This document shows, piece by piece, positions 7,149 to 18,148 of a stretch of 22,672 nucleotides of DNA. Made by a program: the position numbers and the translations under genes. The DNA lies in the NCBI GenBank assembly GCA_036501845.1, contig DASXZO010000174.1, forward strand, positions 1 to 22,672, written 5' to 3'. The notes below the pieces were generated by a model that made no database searches, was not told the origin of the DNA, and worked only from the letters and a program-made list of their open reading frames with translations. This DNA is from JBBREP01 sp036501845. Lineage in GTDB: Bacteria; Actinomycetota; Acidimicrobiia; IMCC26256; PALSA-610. Position 1 is the stretch's first letter, and each line of letters begins with the position of its first letter.

Positions 7149-9104
7149 TCAGTCCTCGGACGGGGCGGTGGCGAGATACCGCGACTTGATGCTCTCGACG
7201 ATCCCGGGGTCGGCGAGCGTGGTGGTGTCGCCGAGTTGTTCGTCTTCGGCCACGTTGCGGAGCAGCCGCCGCATGATCTTGCCCGAGCGCGTTTTGGGCA
7301 GATCGTCGCTGAACAGGATCGTCTTCGGTTTGGCGATCGGGCCGATCAGGGTGCCCACGTGGTCGCGTAGATCGTTCACGAGCGCGTCGCTCGGCTCGGT
7401 GCCGGCGCGCAGGGTGACGAACGCGGCGATGGCCTGCCCGGTGGTGGCGTCGGTCTTGCCGACCACCGCGGCCTCGGCGACCGACGGGTGATCGACGAGC
7501 GCGTGCTCCACCTCGGTGGTGGAGATGTTGTGGCCCGACACGAGCATGATGTCGTCGACGCGCCCGAGCAACCAGAAATAGTCCTCGCCGTCGCGCTTGG
7601 CGCCGTCGCCCGCGAAGTAGCTGCCCGCGAAACGCGACCAGTACGTGTCGCGGTAGCGCTGGTCGTCACCCCACACGCCGCGCAGCATCGACGGCCACGG
7701 ACGTGTGAGCACGAGATAGCCGCCGCCGGGAACGCCCACCGGCTTGCCGTCGTCGTCGACGATGCCGGCCTCGATGCCCGGAAGCGGGAAGGTGGCGCTG
7801 CCGGGCTTGAGCGTGGTGGCACCCGGCAGCGGGCTGATCATGATGGCGCCGGTCTCGGTCTGCCACCACGTGTCGACGACCGGGCAACGCTCGCCGCCGA
7901 TCACCTTCCAGTACCACACCCACGCTTCGGGGTTGATGGGTTCGCCGACGCTGCCGAGCACGCGTAGTGACGACATGTCGTGACGGGCGGGATACTCGTC
8001 GCCCCACTTCATGAACGTGCGGATCGCGGTGGGTGCGGTGTAGAGGATCGTGATCTTGTAGCGCTCGACCAGTGCCCAGAACCGGTCCTTGTCGGGGTAG
8101 TCGGGCGTGCCCTCGTACATCACGCTCGTGGCACGGTTCGCGAGCGGCCCGTACACGATGTAGCTGTGTCCAGTGACCCAGCCGCAGTCGGCCGTGCACC
8201 AGTAGATGTCGGTGTCGCTGTGCAGGTCGAACACGTACTTGTGCGTGAACGCGGCCTGTGTGAGGTAGCCGCCGGTGGTGTGCACGATGCCCTTGGGCTT
8301 GCCGGTGGTGCCGCTGGTGTAGAGGATGAACAGCGGGTCTTCGCTCTCCATCGACTCGGCCGGGCACTCCGGCGCTTGGCGGTCGACGATGTCGTGGAAC
8401 CAGTGGTCGCGCGGCGCGGTCATCGTCACGTCGTTCTCAGCCCGCCGCACCACGAGCGAATGACGGATCGTGGGGCACTGCTCGAGCGCTTCGTCGGCGA
8501 TGCCCTTGAGGTCGACGACGCTCCCGCGCCGCCACGAGCCGTCCTGCGTGATGAGCGCCACGGCCTCCGCGTCGTTGATGCGATCGCGCAACGACTGCGC
8601 GGTGAAGCCGCCGAACACCACCGAATGCACCGCACCGATTCGTGCGCACGCGAGCATCGCCGCCGGCAGTTCGGGCACCATGCCCATGTAGATCGCGACG
8701 CGGTCGCCCTTGTTCACGCCGAGCTCGCGCAGCGCGTTGGCGATGCGGCACACGTCGGCGAGCAGGTCGGCGTACGTGAGCGTGCGGGTGTCGCCGCTCT
8801 CGCCTTCCCAGTGGAACGCGACCTGATCGCCCTTGCCGGCGGTCACGTGACGGTCGAGGCAGTTCTCGCTCACGTTGAGCCGCCCGCCCACGAACCACTT
8901 CGCGTAGGGCAGTTCCCACTCGAGGATGGTGTGCCATTCCTCGTGCCAGTCGAGTTGCAGCGCCTGCTGGGCCCAGAAGCCTTGCCAGTCGTAGTCGGCG
9001 TCGTCGTAGAGATCGGTGCTGGAGGTGAGCGCCTCCTTCGCGAACGCCTTGCTCGGCCGGAACGTCCGGCCTTCCTGCAACAGTGCCTCGAGCGTCTCGG
9101 CCAT
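7149..9104 (-). CDS. acsA: Acetyl-CoA synthetase (AMP-forming)
   Basis: A 651-residue cytoplasmic enzyme that converts acetate, ATP and CoA to acetyl-CoA through an acetyl-adenylate. Motifs in order: the phosphate-binding loop LYTSGTTGKPKG (261-272), SVGEPINPEAW (385-395), DTWWQTETG (411-419) with Trp414 that limits the acyl pocket to acetate in characterised enzymes, the hinge GRVDDIMLVSGHN (514-526), and PKTRSGKIMRRL (603-614) with Lys609, the catalytic lysine that is a known acetylation switch. Length and numbering match the well-studied Salmonella enzyme. The reading frame stays open upstream to 9536, but family similarity begins at the ATG at 9102-9104. Upstream is midA across a 124-base gap holding a repeat; downstream is the HAD phosphatase. 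Confidence 0.96.
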   Translation of the reverse strand: MAETLEALLQEGRTFRPSKAFAKEALTSSTDLYDDADYDWQGFWAQQALQLDWHEEWHTILEWELPYAKWFVGGRLNVSENCLDRHVTAGKGDQVAFHWEGESGDTRTLTYADLLADVCRIANALRELGVNKGDRVAIYMGMVPELPAAMLACARIGAVHSVVFGGFTAQSLRDRINDAEAVALITQDGSWRRGSVVDLKGIADEALEQCPTIRHSLVVRRAENDVTMTAPRDHWFHDIVDRQAPECPAESMESEDPLFILYTSGTTGKPKGIVHTTGGYLTQAAFTHKYVFDLHSDTDIYWCTADCGWVTGHSYIVYGPLANRATSVMYEGTPDYPDKDRFWALVERYKITILYTAPTAIRTFMKWGDEYPARHDMSSLRVLGSVGEPINPEAWVWYWKVIGGERCPVVDTWWQTETGAIMISPLPGATTLKPGSATFPLPGIEAGIVDDDGKPVGVPGGGYLVLTRPWPSMLRGVWGDDQRYRDTYWSRFAGSYFAGDGAKRDGEDYFWLLGRVDDIMLVSGHNISTTEVEHALVDHPSVAEAAVVGKTDATTGQAIAAFVTLRAGTEPSDALVNDLRDHVGTLIGPIAKPKTILFSDDLPKTRSGKIMRRLLRNVAEDEQLGDTTTLADPGIVESIKSRYLATAPSED

Positions 9105-9147
9105 GCTTCGGAATCTATGCGTTCTCTCTTGCGTCGCCTCCGGCACC

Positions 9148-9210
9148 GCTGCGAGCTCGCTGCGCACCCATCTCGCTCGTTCCTCGCTCCTGGGCTGCTC
9201 CGGTCGCCGC
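9148..9210 (+). repeat. Intergenic repeat, left copy flanking midA
   Basis: A 63-base stretch starting GCTGCGAGCTC and ending CTCCGGTCGCCGC lies between acsA and midA. It aligns in inverted orientation with 10459-10520 on the other side of midA; my hand alignment gives about 51 of 62 identical positions with one gap. The middle contains the TCGCTCG motif common in actinobacterial intergenic regions. Confidence 0.6.
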
Positions 9211-9228
9211 CCTTGTTCGATCAGCGCG

Positions 9229-10449
9229 TCAGCGCGTGAGGCGGAGCACGTTGAACGCGCCGAGGCCGGTCGGGTCGGTGAGGGCCGCGGCTTCGTTGCC
9301 GCGGCTGCGCGCCGCCAGCGCGGCGAGGTCGCCGACGCTTGCTCGTGCTTCCCATATGGCGTCACCCTCGGCGACGAGCTCGTCGATGCCGAGATCACGC
9401 AGCCAGTCGGCTTGGCGTTCGACCGACGCGACGCGCAGGCCTGCTCCATTGGCGGCGCGCACCGCCGCTTCGAGTGGCACGTCGGCGGTGATGTCGGTAG
9501 CGCCGGGCTCGTCGAGCGGTGAACCAGCAATCGCATGCGCGCGGTAGGTGCGCAACCAGTGCGGGCTGCGCGCCACCACCTCGGCGAACGGCACGAAATA
9601 GTCGACCAGCAGCACCACGCCGCGCCCGGGCCGGAGTGCCGCGCCCGCCTCGGCGAACCAGCCGTGGAGCGCGCGCGGCAGCGGCACCCGCGCGCCCACC
9701 GGCACGTCCACGTCGAACGGCTCGAACACGGTCTCGGCGAGCGGCACCGCTAACTCCACCAAGCGCGCCCTATCTGGTTCTCGGTGCGTATGACGCGGAT
9801 TGTCACGCCCGTATGCACCGAGAACGGAGGGTGGGGCGGCGGAGGCGACGGCGACGCGGATCTCCATCCAGCCGTCGGCGCCGAGTTCGGCAATGGCGAA
9901 CGGGAGGTTGTCGAGCAGCTCGTTAGCGAGCACGACGCCGTCCACCTTGCGCGCCGGCATCGTCTCGAGTTGCGCGAACAGCGGGCCGGTGCCCTCCACC
10001 GGTTCGAGCGGATCGTCGGCATCGGAGTCGGCGGCCGGCGCGTACGGACCGAAACACTGGGCCGCGTCCACGAGCGGGAGGTAGGCGGCCTGCTCGGCGC
10101 GCAGCGCCGGTGATCGCTCCACCAACACGTAGCGCAACGCGCGCAGGCAGCGCGGCGCCGATCGCCATACGTCGCGCGCGAGACGGCCGTCGCCCGCGCC
10201 GGCCTCGATCACCACGAACGGATCCGGGCAACCGAGCGCGTCCCACTCCCGGTCGAGCGCGCGCCCCACCAAGGCGCCGAACAGCGAACCGACGTGCGGG
10301 CTCGTCACGAAATCGCGCTGCGAACGTCCCGCTCCGCCACCGCGTGTGAAGAACCCCTCGGAACCGTAGAGCGCGTGCTCCATGAACACGTCGAACGGGA
10401 TCGGCCCGCTCCGCTGTATCAGCGCCGCGATCTCGCCCGTCGCGCTCAT
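9229..10449 (-). CDS. MidA/NDUFAF7-family SAM-dependent methyltransferase
   Basis: A 406-residue protein of the DUF185 (Methyltransf_28) family. Family features: N-terminal GPIPFDVFMEHALYG (about 15-29), DFVTSPHVGSLFGAL (about 46-60), the SAM-binding glycine loop VVIEAGAGDGRLA (about 79-91), and ANELLDNLPF (about 174-183) equivalent to the family's NE-LDALP motif. The human and Dictyostelium relatives are mitochondrial complex I assembly factors; NDUFAF7 dimethylates an arginine of NDUFS2, the NuoD equivalent. The bacterial role is not established by sequence, but the gene follows nuoN on the same strand 138 bases away. The start is the ATG at 10447-10449; a TTG immediately before it is possible. 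No clear ribosome binding site. Inverted repeats flank the gene. Confidence 0.88.
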   Translation of the reverse strand: MSATGEIAALIQRSGPIPFDVFMEHALYGSEGFFTRGGGAGRSQRDFVTSPHVGSLFGALVGRALDREWDALGCPDPFVVIEAGAGDGRLARDVWRSAPRCLRALRYVLVERSPALRAEQAAYLPLVDAAQCFGPYAPAADSDADDPLEPVEGTGPLFAQLETMPARKVDGVVLANELLDNLPFAIAELGADGWMEIRVAVASAAPPSVLGAYGRDNPRHTHREPDRARLVELAVPLAETVFEPFDVDVPVGARVPLPRALHGWFAEAGAALRPGRGVVLLVDYFVPFAEVVARSPHWLRTYRAHAIAGSPLDEPGATDITADVPLEAAVRAANGAGLRVASVERQADWLRDLGIDELVAEGDAIWEARASVGDLAALAARSRGNEAAALTDPTGLGAFNVLRLTR

Positions 10450-10458
10450 CAATCAGGC

Positions 10459-10520
10459 GCGGCGACCGGAGGAGCCGAGGCGAGCGAAGCGAGCGATTCG
10501 GTCCGCAGGGAGCTCGCAGC
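10459..10520 (-). repeat. Intergenic repeat, right copy flanking midA
   Basis: On the minus strand this reads GCTGCGAGCTC at its start and CTCCGGTCGCCGC at its end, matching 9148-9210 at about 51 of 62 positions. It lies 9 bases before the midA start. Its core GAGCGAAGCGAG (10482-10493, plus strand) is found with one change at 22259-22270. Two copies inverted around one gene look like the ends of a cassette but could also be independent insertions of a common intergenic element. Confidence 0.6.
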
Positions 10521-10532
10521 GACGGCGAACGA

Positions 10533-10562
10533 CGAGGATTGGCGCCCCGCCGCCAATCCTCG
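10533..10562 (-). terminator. Hairpin after nuoN, possible terminator
   Basis: A perfect 12-base inverted repeat (CGAGGATTGGCG at 10533-10544, complement at 10551-10562) with a six-base loop lies 25 bases after the nuoN stop. There is no T-run beyond it on the minus strand, so it may be a Rho-independent terminator of weak type or an mRNA 3'-end stabiliser. It would separate or attenuate expression between the nuo genes and midA. Confidence 0.6.
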
Positions 10563-10587
10563 GATTGAGCGGAGCCATAGAGATGCC

Positions 10588-12093
10588 TCAGCCGGTGACC
10601 TTGGAGGCAAGGTCGCCGATGTGCGCGATGAGTTGGGGGTAGACGCCGACGACGATCACCACGCCGGCGCAGAGCGCCATCGAGGTGGCCAGCGCGGCGG
10701 GCACCTTCACCGGCTCGGCAGCGGCCGGCGCGGGCCTGAACCACATCGTGCGCACCACGTTGAGGTAGTAGAACGCGGCGACCACCGACATCACGCCGGC
10801 GATGATGGCGAGCGACGCACCGGCCCACCCACCGGCCTCGATGGCGGCACGGAACATCGTGAACTTGGCGAACCATCCCGCAAGCGGCGGAATCCCGGCG
10901 AGCGACGCGAGGAACATCGTCATCAGCACCGTGAGCGCGGGCGAAGTGTTGAACAACCCGGAGTAGCCCTCGATGTCGGCACTGCGCGTGCGGCGGGCGA
11001 TGGCGATCACGCATGCGAACGCGCCGAGGTTCATGGCGCCGTAGATCAAGAGGTACACGATCACGGCCTCGAACGAGGTCTGCGCGACCGCGCGGTTGTG
11101 GTTGCCTTGGGCGATGCCGTAGGCCGCGAACGGCACGAGCATGAAGCCGCCCTGCGCCACCGACGAATACGCCAGCATGCGGACCATGTTGGTCTGGCGC
11201 AGCGCGGTGAGATTGCCGAGCACCATCGACGCCACGGCGATGATCCAGATCGGCGCCACCCATGCGTCGGCTCTCACGCCGAAGCCGAAGAACACGATGT
11301 TCAACAGCGCGACGAAACCGCCGGCTTTCGACGCCACCGACAAGAACGCGGTGACCGGCGTGGGCGCGCCCTCGTAGGTGTCGGGCGCCCACCAGTGGAA
11401 CGGCACCGCGCTCACCTTGAACGCGAAGCCGATCAGCGAGAGGAAGATCGCCACCACGAGCAAACGGGAGTTGTGCACGTGGGCGAGGTTGTGGGCGATC
11501 TCGGGGAGCAGCGTGCTGCCGGTGAGCCCGAAGATCAGCGACATGCCGTACAACATCACGGCTGACGAGATCGCCCCGATCAGGTAGTACTTGATCGCAG
11601 CCTCGTTGCTGCGCCGGTCGTGCTTGCGCCAGCCGGCCAGGATGTAGGTGGGGATCGAGATCGTCTCGAGCGCGACGAACAGGGTCACGAGGTCGCGCGC
11701 GCTCGCCATCACCGTCATGCCGAGCACCGAACACAGCAACAAGAAGTAGAACTCGCCCTGGTAGTAGTCGCCCTCGCTGATGTAGTCGACCGACAGCAGG
11801 ATCGTGAGATACGTGGCAACGAGGAAGAAGCCCTTGAGCGCGAGCGCGTAGTCGTCCACCACATAGGCGCCACCGAACAGCGGCTTCAGCGCGGAGTGCA
11901 CGCCGAGGATCGCCACGAACGCAAGCGACACGAGCACGCCGATCGACGCGATCCGCGACGTCTGCCACGAGTCACGGCGCGGCAAGAACAGGTCGGCGAT
12001 CAGCACCACCACGATGGTGGCGACGAGCGCGACCTCGGGTGAGATCGTCAGCCAATCGATGTGCGGCGTATTGGCCGCCACTACCGCGAACAA
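10588..12093 (-). CDS. nuoN: Complex I subunit NuoN
   Basis: A 501-residue, multi-spanning antiporter-like subunit of the membrane arm, one of the three proton-pumping channels. Family marks: the channel glutamate in FVALETISIPTYIL, the lysine in NEAAIKYYLIGAISSA, a mid-membrane SVPFHWW-like motif (SAVPFHWWAPDTYEGAPTPV), and the C-terminal LAGIPPLAGWFAKF. Length is normal. The start is a TTG (12091-12093), one base past the nuoM stop, with GGGGGC just upstream. It is the last gene of the operon. A second nuoN, seen only as a fragment at 22307-22672, shares the LAGIPP-type C-terminal motif region but is clearly divergent. Confidence 0.95.
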   Translation of the reverse strand: MFAVVAANTPHIDWLTISPEVALVATIVVVLIADLFLPRRDSWQTSRIASIGVLVSLAFVAILGVHSALKPLFGGAYVVDDYALALKGFFLVATYLTILLSVDYISEGDYYQGEFYFLLLCSVLGMTVMASARDLVTLFVALETISIPTYILAGWRKHDRRSNEAAIKYYLIGAISSAVMLYGMSLIFGLTGSTLLPEIAHNLAHVHNSRLLVVAIFLSLIGFAFKVSAVPFHWWAPDTYEGAPTPVTAFLSVASKAGGFVALLNIVFFGFGVRADAWVAPIWIIAVASMVLGNLTALRQTNMVRMLAYSSVAQGGFMLVPFAAYGIAQGNHNRAVAQTSFEAVIVYLLIYGAMNLGAFACVIAIARRTRSADIEGYSGLFNTSPALTVLMTMFLASLAGIPPLAGWFAKFTMFRAAIEAGGWAGASLAIIAGVMSVVAAFYYLNVVRTMWFRPAPAAAEPVKVPAALATSMALCAGVVIVVGVYPQLIAHIGDLASKVTG

Positions 12094-12094
12094 G

Positions 12095-13624
12095 TCAGCC
12101 CCCGAACACCTTCGTCAGCGCGGTGACCGCGCCATTGGTGGTGTGGAACATGATGTTCGGGAAGATGCCGAGCACGACGATCAGCACGAGCATGGGCAGC
12201 CACGCGATCCATTCGGCGGTGGCCACGTCGTGCACGTGGGATTCGGCGAATTCGGGCTTCGGTCGGCCGAACGCCACCTTCTGCAGCATCCACAACAGGT
12301 AGCCAGCCGCGAACACTGTGCCGATCGCGGCGACGACCATGAAGCCGCGGAACAACGCTTCGTTCAGGCCGGCGCCGGGCTGGAACGACGACGCGATCGC
12401 CGGGAACTCGCCCCAGAAACCCGCCAGGCCGGGCAGCCCGAGCGACGCCATGGCACAGAAGCCGAGGATCCAGCCCATCTTCGGCGCCTGGGTGAGCAGG
12501 CCGCCGAGGCGCGACATCTCGCGCGTGCCGTAGCCGTGCTGCACCGAGCCGGCAATGAAGAAGAGCATGCCGGTGATCAGACCGTGCGCCACCATGCCGA
12601 ACACGGCGGCGTTGATGCCGAACGCCGTGAGCGTGGAGATGGCGAGCATCACGTAGCCCATGTGCGCGACGGACGAGAACGCGATCAGTCGCTTCATGTC
12701 GCTCTGCGCCAGACACCCGAGCGCGCCGTAGATGATGCCGATCACCGCCAACAGCCCGATCCACGGTGCCCAGCTCGACGCCGCCTTGGGCAGGATCGGC
12801 AGCGCGATGCGGATGAAGCCGTAGGTGCCGAGCTTCAGCATGACTGCCGCCAGGAGCACCGATCCGACGGTGGGCGCCTCGGTGTGCGCGTCGGGCAGCC
12901 ACGTATGGAACGGGAACATGGGCACCTTGATCGCGAAGCCGAGGAACATGCCGCCGAAGATCAGCAGCTGTACGCCGTGGGTCATGCCGTGTTTGTTCGC
13001 GGCGATGAGCTCCGGGATGTCGAAGGTGTGCCCGCCCTTGAAGTAGAGCGCGAGGAAGCTCAGCAGCATGAGGGCCGAACCGAACAGCGTGAACAAGAAG
13101 AACTTGATCGACGCGTACTCACGATTCGGACCGCCCCACACGCCGATCATGAAGTACATCGGGAGCAGCACGAGCTCGAAGAAGATGAAGAACAGGATCA
13201 GGTCCTGGGCCACGAACGTGCCGTTCATGCCCACTTCGAGGAGCAGCAGCAGCGCGAAGAACGCCTTGGGGTTGTGCGGCTCGGGGAAGTGGTTCCACGA
13301 GTAGATCACGCACAGCACCACGATGAATGCCGACAACGCGAGCAGCGGCAGGCTGATGCCGTCGAGGCCGAGGTGGTAGTGGACGTTGAGCGCCGGGATC
13401 CAGTTCTTCTTCACCTGGAACTGGAGCTGGCTCGACTTGTCGTAGTCGAAGGCCGACATGAGATAGACGACGAAGCCGAACGTGACGAGCGTCGTCAAGA
13501 GCGTGACGACCTTGATCAGCTGTTCTTCCGCGCGCGGAATGAGCAGCAGGATCGCCAGCCCGACCAGGGGCGTGAACGTCGTGAGCGTGAGTGCCCACGC
13601 GTCGAAGCCGGTTGCCAGGTGCAT
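12095..13624 (-). CDS. nuoM: Complex I subunit NuoM
   Basis: A 509-residue antiporter-like proton channel subunit with about 14 hydrophobic segments. Family marks: LILFFIFFELVLLPMYFMIG with the channel glutamate, the lysine region REYASIKFFLFTLFGS, and KVPMFPFHTWLPDAHTEAPT, which is the best-conserved NuoM sequence. The later SDMKRLIAFSSVAHMGYV is also typical. The ATG at 13622-13624 has GGGAG at a spacing of 5, and it lies 11 bases after the nuoL stop. Nothing unusual in length or motif content. Confidence 0.97.
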   Translation of the reverse strand: MHLATGFDAWALTLTTFTPLVGLAILLLIPRAEEQLIKVVTLLTTLVTFGFVVYLMSAFDYDKSSQLQFQVKKNWIPALNVHYHLGLDGISLPLLALSAFIVVLCVIYSWNHFPEPHNPKAFFALLLLLEVGMNGTFVAQDLILFFIFFELVLLPMYFMIGVWGGPNREYASIKFFLFTLFGSALMLLSFLALYFKGGHTFDIPELIAANKHGMTHGVQLLIFGGMFLGFAIKVPMFPFHTWLPDAHTEAPTVGSVLLAAVMLKLGTYGFIRIALPILPKAASSWAPWIGLLAVIGIIYGALGCLAQSDMKRLIAFSSVAHMGYVMLAISTLTAFGINAAVFGMVAHGLITGMLFFIAGSVQHGYGTREMSRLGGLLTQAPKMGWILGFCAMASLGLPGLAGFWGEFPAIASSFQPGAGLNEALFRGFMVVAAIGTVFAAGYLLWMLQKVAFGRPKPEFAESHVHDVATAEWIAWLPMLVLIVVLGIFPNIMFHTTNGAVTALTKVFGG

Positions 13625-13635
13625 CGAGTCTCCCG

Positions 13636-15798
<2,163 letters not shown>

Positions 15799-15808
15799 CG
15801 GCGCGACG

Positions 15809-16108
15809 TCAACCCTTCAGTTCGGCGAGGTCGTCGGGGTCGGCACTACGGAGGTTGCGGTAGATGAGCAGCACGATGGCGAGCCCCACACCGACCTCGG
15901 CCGCGGCGATCGTGAGGACGAACAGCGCGAACACCTGGCCGGCGGCGCTGTTCAGCGACGCGCCGAACGCCACCAGATTGATATTCACGGCCGTGAGCAT
16001 CAGCTCGATGCTCGCGAGCACGAGCACGGTGTGGCGCCGGGCGATCACGCCGTACGCGCCCGTGCAGAACAGGAACGCCGACAGCAGCAGGAACTGGTTG
16101 AGGATCAT
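15809..16108 (-). CDS. nuoK: Complex I subunit NuoK
   Basis: A 99-residue protein with three membrane helices, the normal NuoK size. The conserved membrane glutamates are present in LASIELMLTAVNINLVAF (Glu35) and AAAEVGVGLAIVLLIYR (Glu71), which form part of the proton path next to NuoJ and NuoN. The ATG at 16106-16108 overlaps the nuoJ stop by one base (TGATG), so translation is coupled. Confidence 0.97.
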   Translation of the reverse strand: MILNQFLLLSAFLFCTGAYGVIARRHTVLVLASIELMLTAVNINLVAFGASLNSAAGQVFALFVLTIAAAEVGVGLAIVLLIYRNLRSADPDDLAELKG

Positions 16109-16599
16109 CAGTCCCTCCTCGCCAGCACGACGGCGCCGATCAGCGCGGCCAGCAGGAGCACGCCCACCACTTCGAACGGCACCAGGTAGCTGCGGAACAC
16201 CACGTCGCCGACCTCGGCCGTGCGTACCGGCGCGACGAGGTGGATCTTGTCGTTGCCGAACTGGTCGACGAGCACCCAGGCGAGCGTGCCCGCGAGCAAC
16301 ACCGACACGGCAAGACCGACGGCGCGCAGGTTGTTGCCCAACGTCTCGTGCGCCTGCATCGGGGCGTGCGTGAGCATGATGCCGAACAGGAACAACACGA
16401 TGACCGCGCCGATGTAGACGATCACCTGCACCCAGGCGATGAATTCCTGGCCGAGCAGCAGGAACTGCGCAGCACCGCCACCGAGCACCACCACGAGCCA
16501 CAGCGCGGCATGCACGATGTTGTCGGTGGTGACGACGCGGATCGCTCCGATCGCCATCGCGACCGCGAAGATCCAGAAGAAGACGTTCTGGGCGACCAC
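16108..16599 (-). CDS. nuoJ: Complex I subunit NuoJ
   Basis: A 163-residue, five-helix membrane subunit of the proton path. The sequence AQNVFFWIFAVAMAIGAIRVV opens the first helix, and the key third helix has VQVIVYIGAVIVLFLFGIML, which includes the conserved tyrosine of the pi-bulge region and matches the family. The frame is open well upstream, but the GTG at 16597-16599, two bases after the nuoI stop, gives the expected N-terminus and length. The stop overlaps the nuoK start. Confidence 0.94.
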   Translation of the reverse strand: MVAQNVFFWIFAVAMAIGAIRVVTTDNIVHAALWLVVVLGGGAAQFLLLGQEFIAWVQVIVYIGAVIVLFLFGIMLTHAPMQAHETLGNNLRAVGLAVSVLLAGTLAWVLVDQFGNDKIHLVAPVRTAEVGDVVFRSYLVPFEVVGVLLLAALIGAVVLARRD

Positions 16600-16601
16600 G
16601 A

Positions 16602-17108
16602 CTACTTCTTGCCCGCCTTCTTCACCTCGGCGCCGAGCTCGAGCGGCTCCGGCTCGGGCACCGTTTGCTCCCACTCGCCGAGCTTGTCCATGTCGTGGAG
16701 CAGGTCTGCGATCCGCAGCTCCGAGTACTCGTACTCGGGGCTCCAGTGCAGCGCGTCGAACGGGCACACCTCCACGCAGATGCCGCAATACATGCAGAGC
16801 GCGTAGTCGATGTCGAAGCGGTCGAGCACCGACACCGTGCGCTCGCGCCCACCCTCACGCCGCGGCGGCCGCTTCTCCTTGTGGCCCTCGATGTAGATGC
16901 ACCAGTCGGGGCACGACCGCGCGCACAGCATGCAGACGGTGCAGTTCTCCTCCTTGAGCGCGATCACACCGCGCGCTCGAGTGGGCACCTCTTCCTTCTC
17001 GTGCGGGTATTGCACCGTGACGGCCGGCTTGAACATCGTGCGCAACGTGACGCCGAGGCCCGTGGCCATGCCCTTGACCTGACTCTTGACCTGGTCTCGT
17101 TTCGCCAT
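16602..17108 (-). CDS. nuoI: Complex I iron-sulfur subunit NuoI
   Basis: A 168-residue subunit that carries clusters N6a and N6b and passes electrons to NuoB. Both motifs are intact: Cys56, 59, 62, 66 (CTVCMLCARSC) and Cys105, 108, 111, 115 (CMYCGICVEVC), each followed by Pro. The N-terminus has a short amphipathic segment used to contact NuoH. The C-terminal tail is acidic and then lysine-rich. The ATG at 17106-17108 shares one base with the nuoH stop. Since NuoE, F and G are not encoded nearby, NuoI would be the entry point for electrons in this complex, or the docking face for a different donor module. Confidence 0.97.
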   Translation of the reverse strand: MAKRDQVKSQVKGMATGLGVTLRTMFKPAVTVQYPHEKEEVPTRARGVIALKEENCTVCMLCARSCPDWCIYIEGHKEKRPPRREGGRERTVSVLDRFDIDYALCMYCGICVEVCPFDALHWSPEYEYSELRIADLLHDMDKLGEWEQTVPEPEPLELGAEVKKAGKK

Positions 17109-18148
17109 CAGAACGCCACCTTGAGCGCGCCGGTCACGAGGATGTTGAGCAACGCGATCGGGATCAGCCACTTCCACGCGAGTGCCTGCAACTGATCCTC
17201 GCGCAGACGGGGGTACGTGAAGCGGGCCCAGAACATCAAGAACGCCACGAGCATGATCTTCACGAACAGCACGATGGGCCCGAGAAAGTCTGCGGCACCC
17301 ATGCTCGTGACGTGAGGGATCGACCAGCCGCCGAGGAACAACGTGGCCGCCAGACCCGCGTACACGAACGCGGTGCCGAACTCACCGATGAAGAAGAACA
17401 GGAACCGGAAGCCCGTGTACTCGACCATGTAGCCCGCGACGAGCTCCGACTCGGCGACGGGCATGTCGAACGGAGGCTGCGTGAGCTCGGCCTGCGCGGC
17501 CACCATGAAGAGTGCGAAACCGATGAATTGGGTGAAGATGAACGGCAGGCCGATCCCTGACCAGCCGAAGATCGAGCCGGTTTGCTGGGTGACCACGATC
17601 TTCTCGAGGTCCATCGAGCCGGCCTGCACCACCACGCCCACCACTGCGAGCACGAGCGGCAGCTCATACGCGATCAGCTGGGCCGCGGCGCGCAGCGCGC
17701 CGAGCAGCGCGTACTTGTTGCTCGACGCCCACCCGGCCATGAGCACGCCGATGACCGAGAGGCTCGACACCGCGAGCGCGTAGAAGATGCCGACATCGAA
17801 GCTCTGCACCTTGACGCGCGGCCCAGCCGGGAGCACCACGAACATGAGGAACGTGGAGAGCACCACGACGGCCGGCGCGATCTTGAACACGCGCCGGTCG
17901 GCACCAGCCGGGATGATGTCTTCCTTCTGGATGAACTTGATGCCGTCGCCGATGAGCTGGAACCAGCCGTGGAAACCGCCGGGGTCCATGGGCCCGAGCC
18001 GGCTCTGCATGTGGCTCATCATCTTGAGCAGGAACGTGTAACCGAGGATGAGCGCCGCAAGCGGCACGAACGCCAGCACCACGATCGTCTTGATCGCGAG
18101 GGTGGTGCCCCAGCCACCCCAGATGTTGAATGCGAGCACGTGGGTCAT
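17108..18148 (-). CDS. nuoH: Complex I subunit NuoH
   Basis: A 346-residue membrane subunit that forms the quinone channel with NuoB and NuoD. Conserved pieces: QSRLGPMDPGGFHGWFQLIGDG (split: loop 1, near residues 48-69), KEDIIP (75-80), the charged E-channel residues in AYELPLVLAVVG, and AELTQPPFDMPVAESELVAGYMVEY (split across about 219-243). The C-terminal ARFTYPRLREDQL is also typical. The C-terminus is shorter than in the mycobacterial protein, which carries an extension. The ATG at 18146-18148 overlaps the nuoD stop (ATGA). Confidence 0.97.
   Translation of the reverse strand: MTHVLAFNIWGGWGTTLAIKTIVVLAFVPLAALILGYTFLLKMMSHMQSRLGPMDPGGFHGWFQLIGDGIKFIQKEDIIPAGADRRVFKIAPAVVVLSTFLMFVVLPAGPRVKVQSFDVGIFYALAVSSLSVIGVLMAGWASSNKYALLGALRAAAQLIAYELPLVLAVVGVVVQAGSMDLEKIVVTQQTGSIFGWSGIGLPFIFTQFIGFALFMVAAQAELTQPPFDMPVAESELVAGYMVEYTGFRFLFFFIGEFGTAFVYAGLAATLFLGGWSIPHVTSMGAADFLGPIVLFVKIMLVAFLMFWARFTYPRLREDQLQALAWKWLIPIALLNILVTGALKVAF

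Noticed and set aside
9105..9536. An N-terminal extension of acetyl-CoA synthetase through the open frame upstream
   Set aside because: Those residues are Arg/Ser/Ala-rich, overlap midA and the intergenic repeat, and lie outside the family's N-terminus; the ATG at 9104 gives the standard length.
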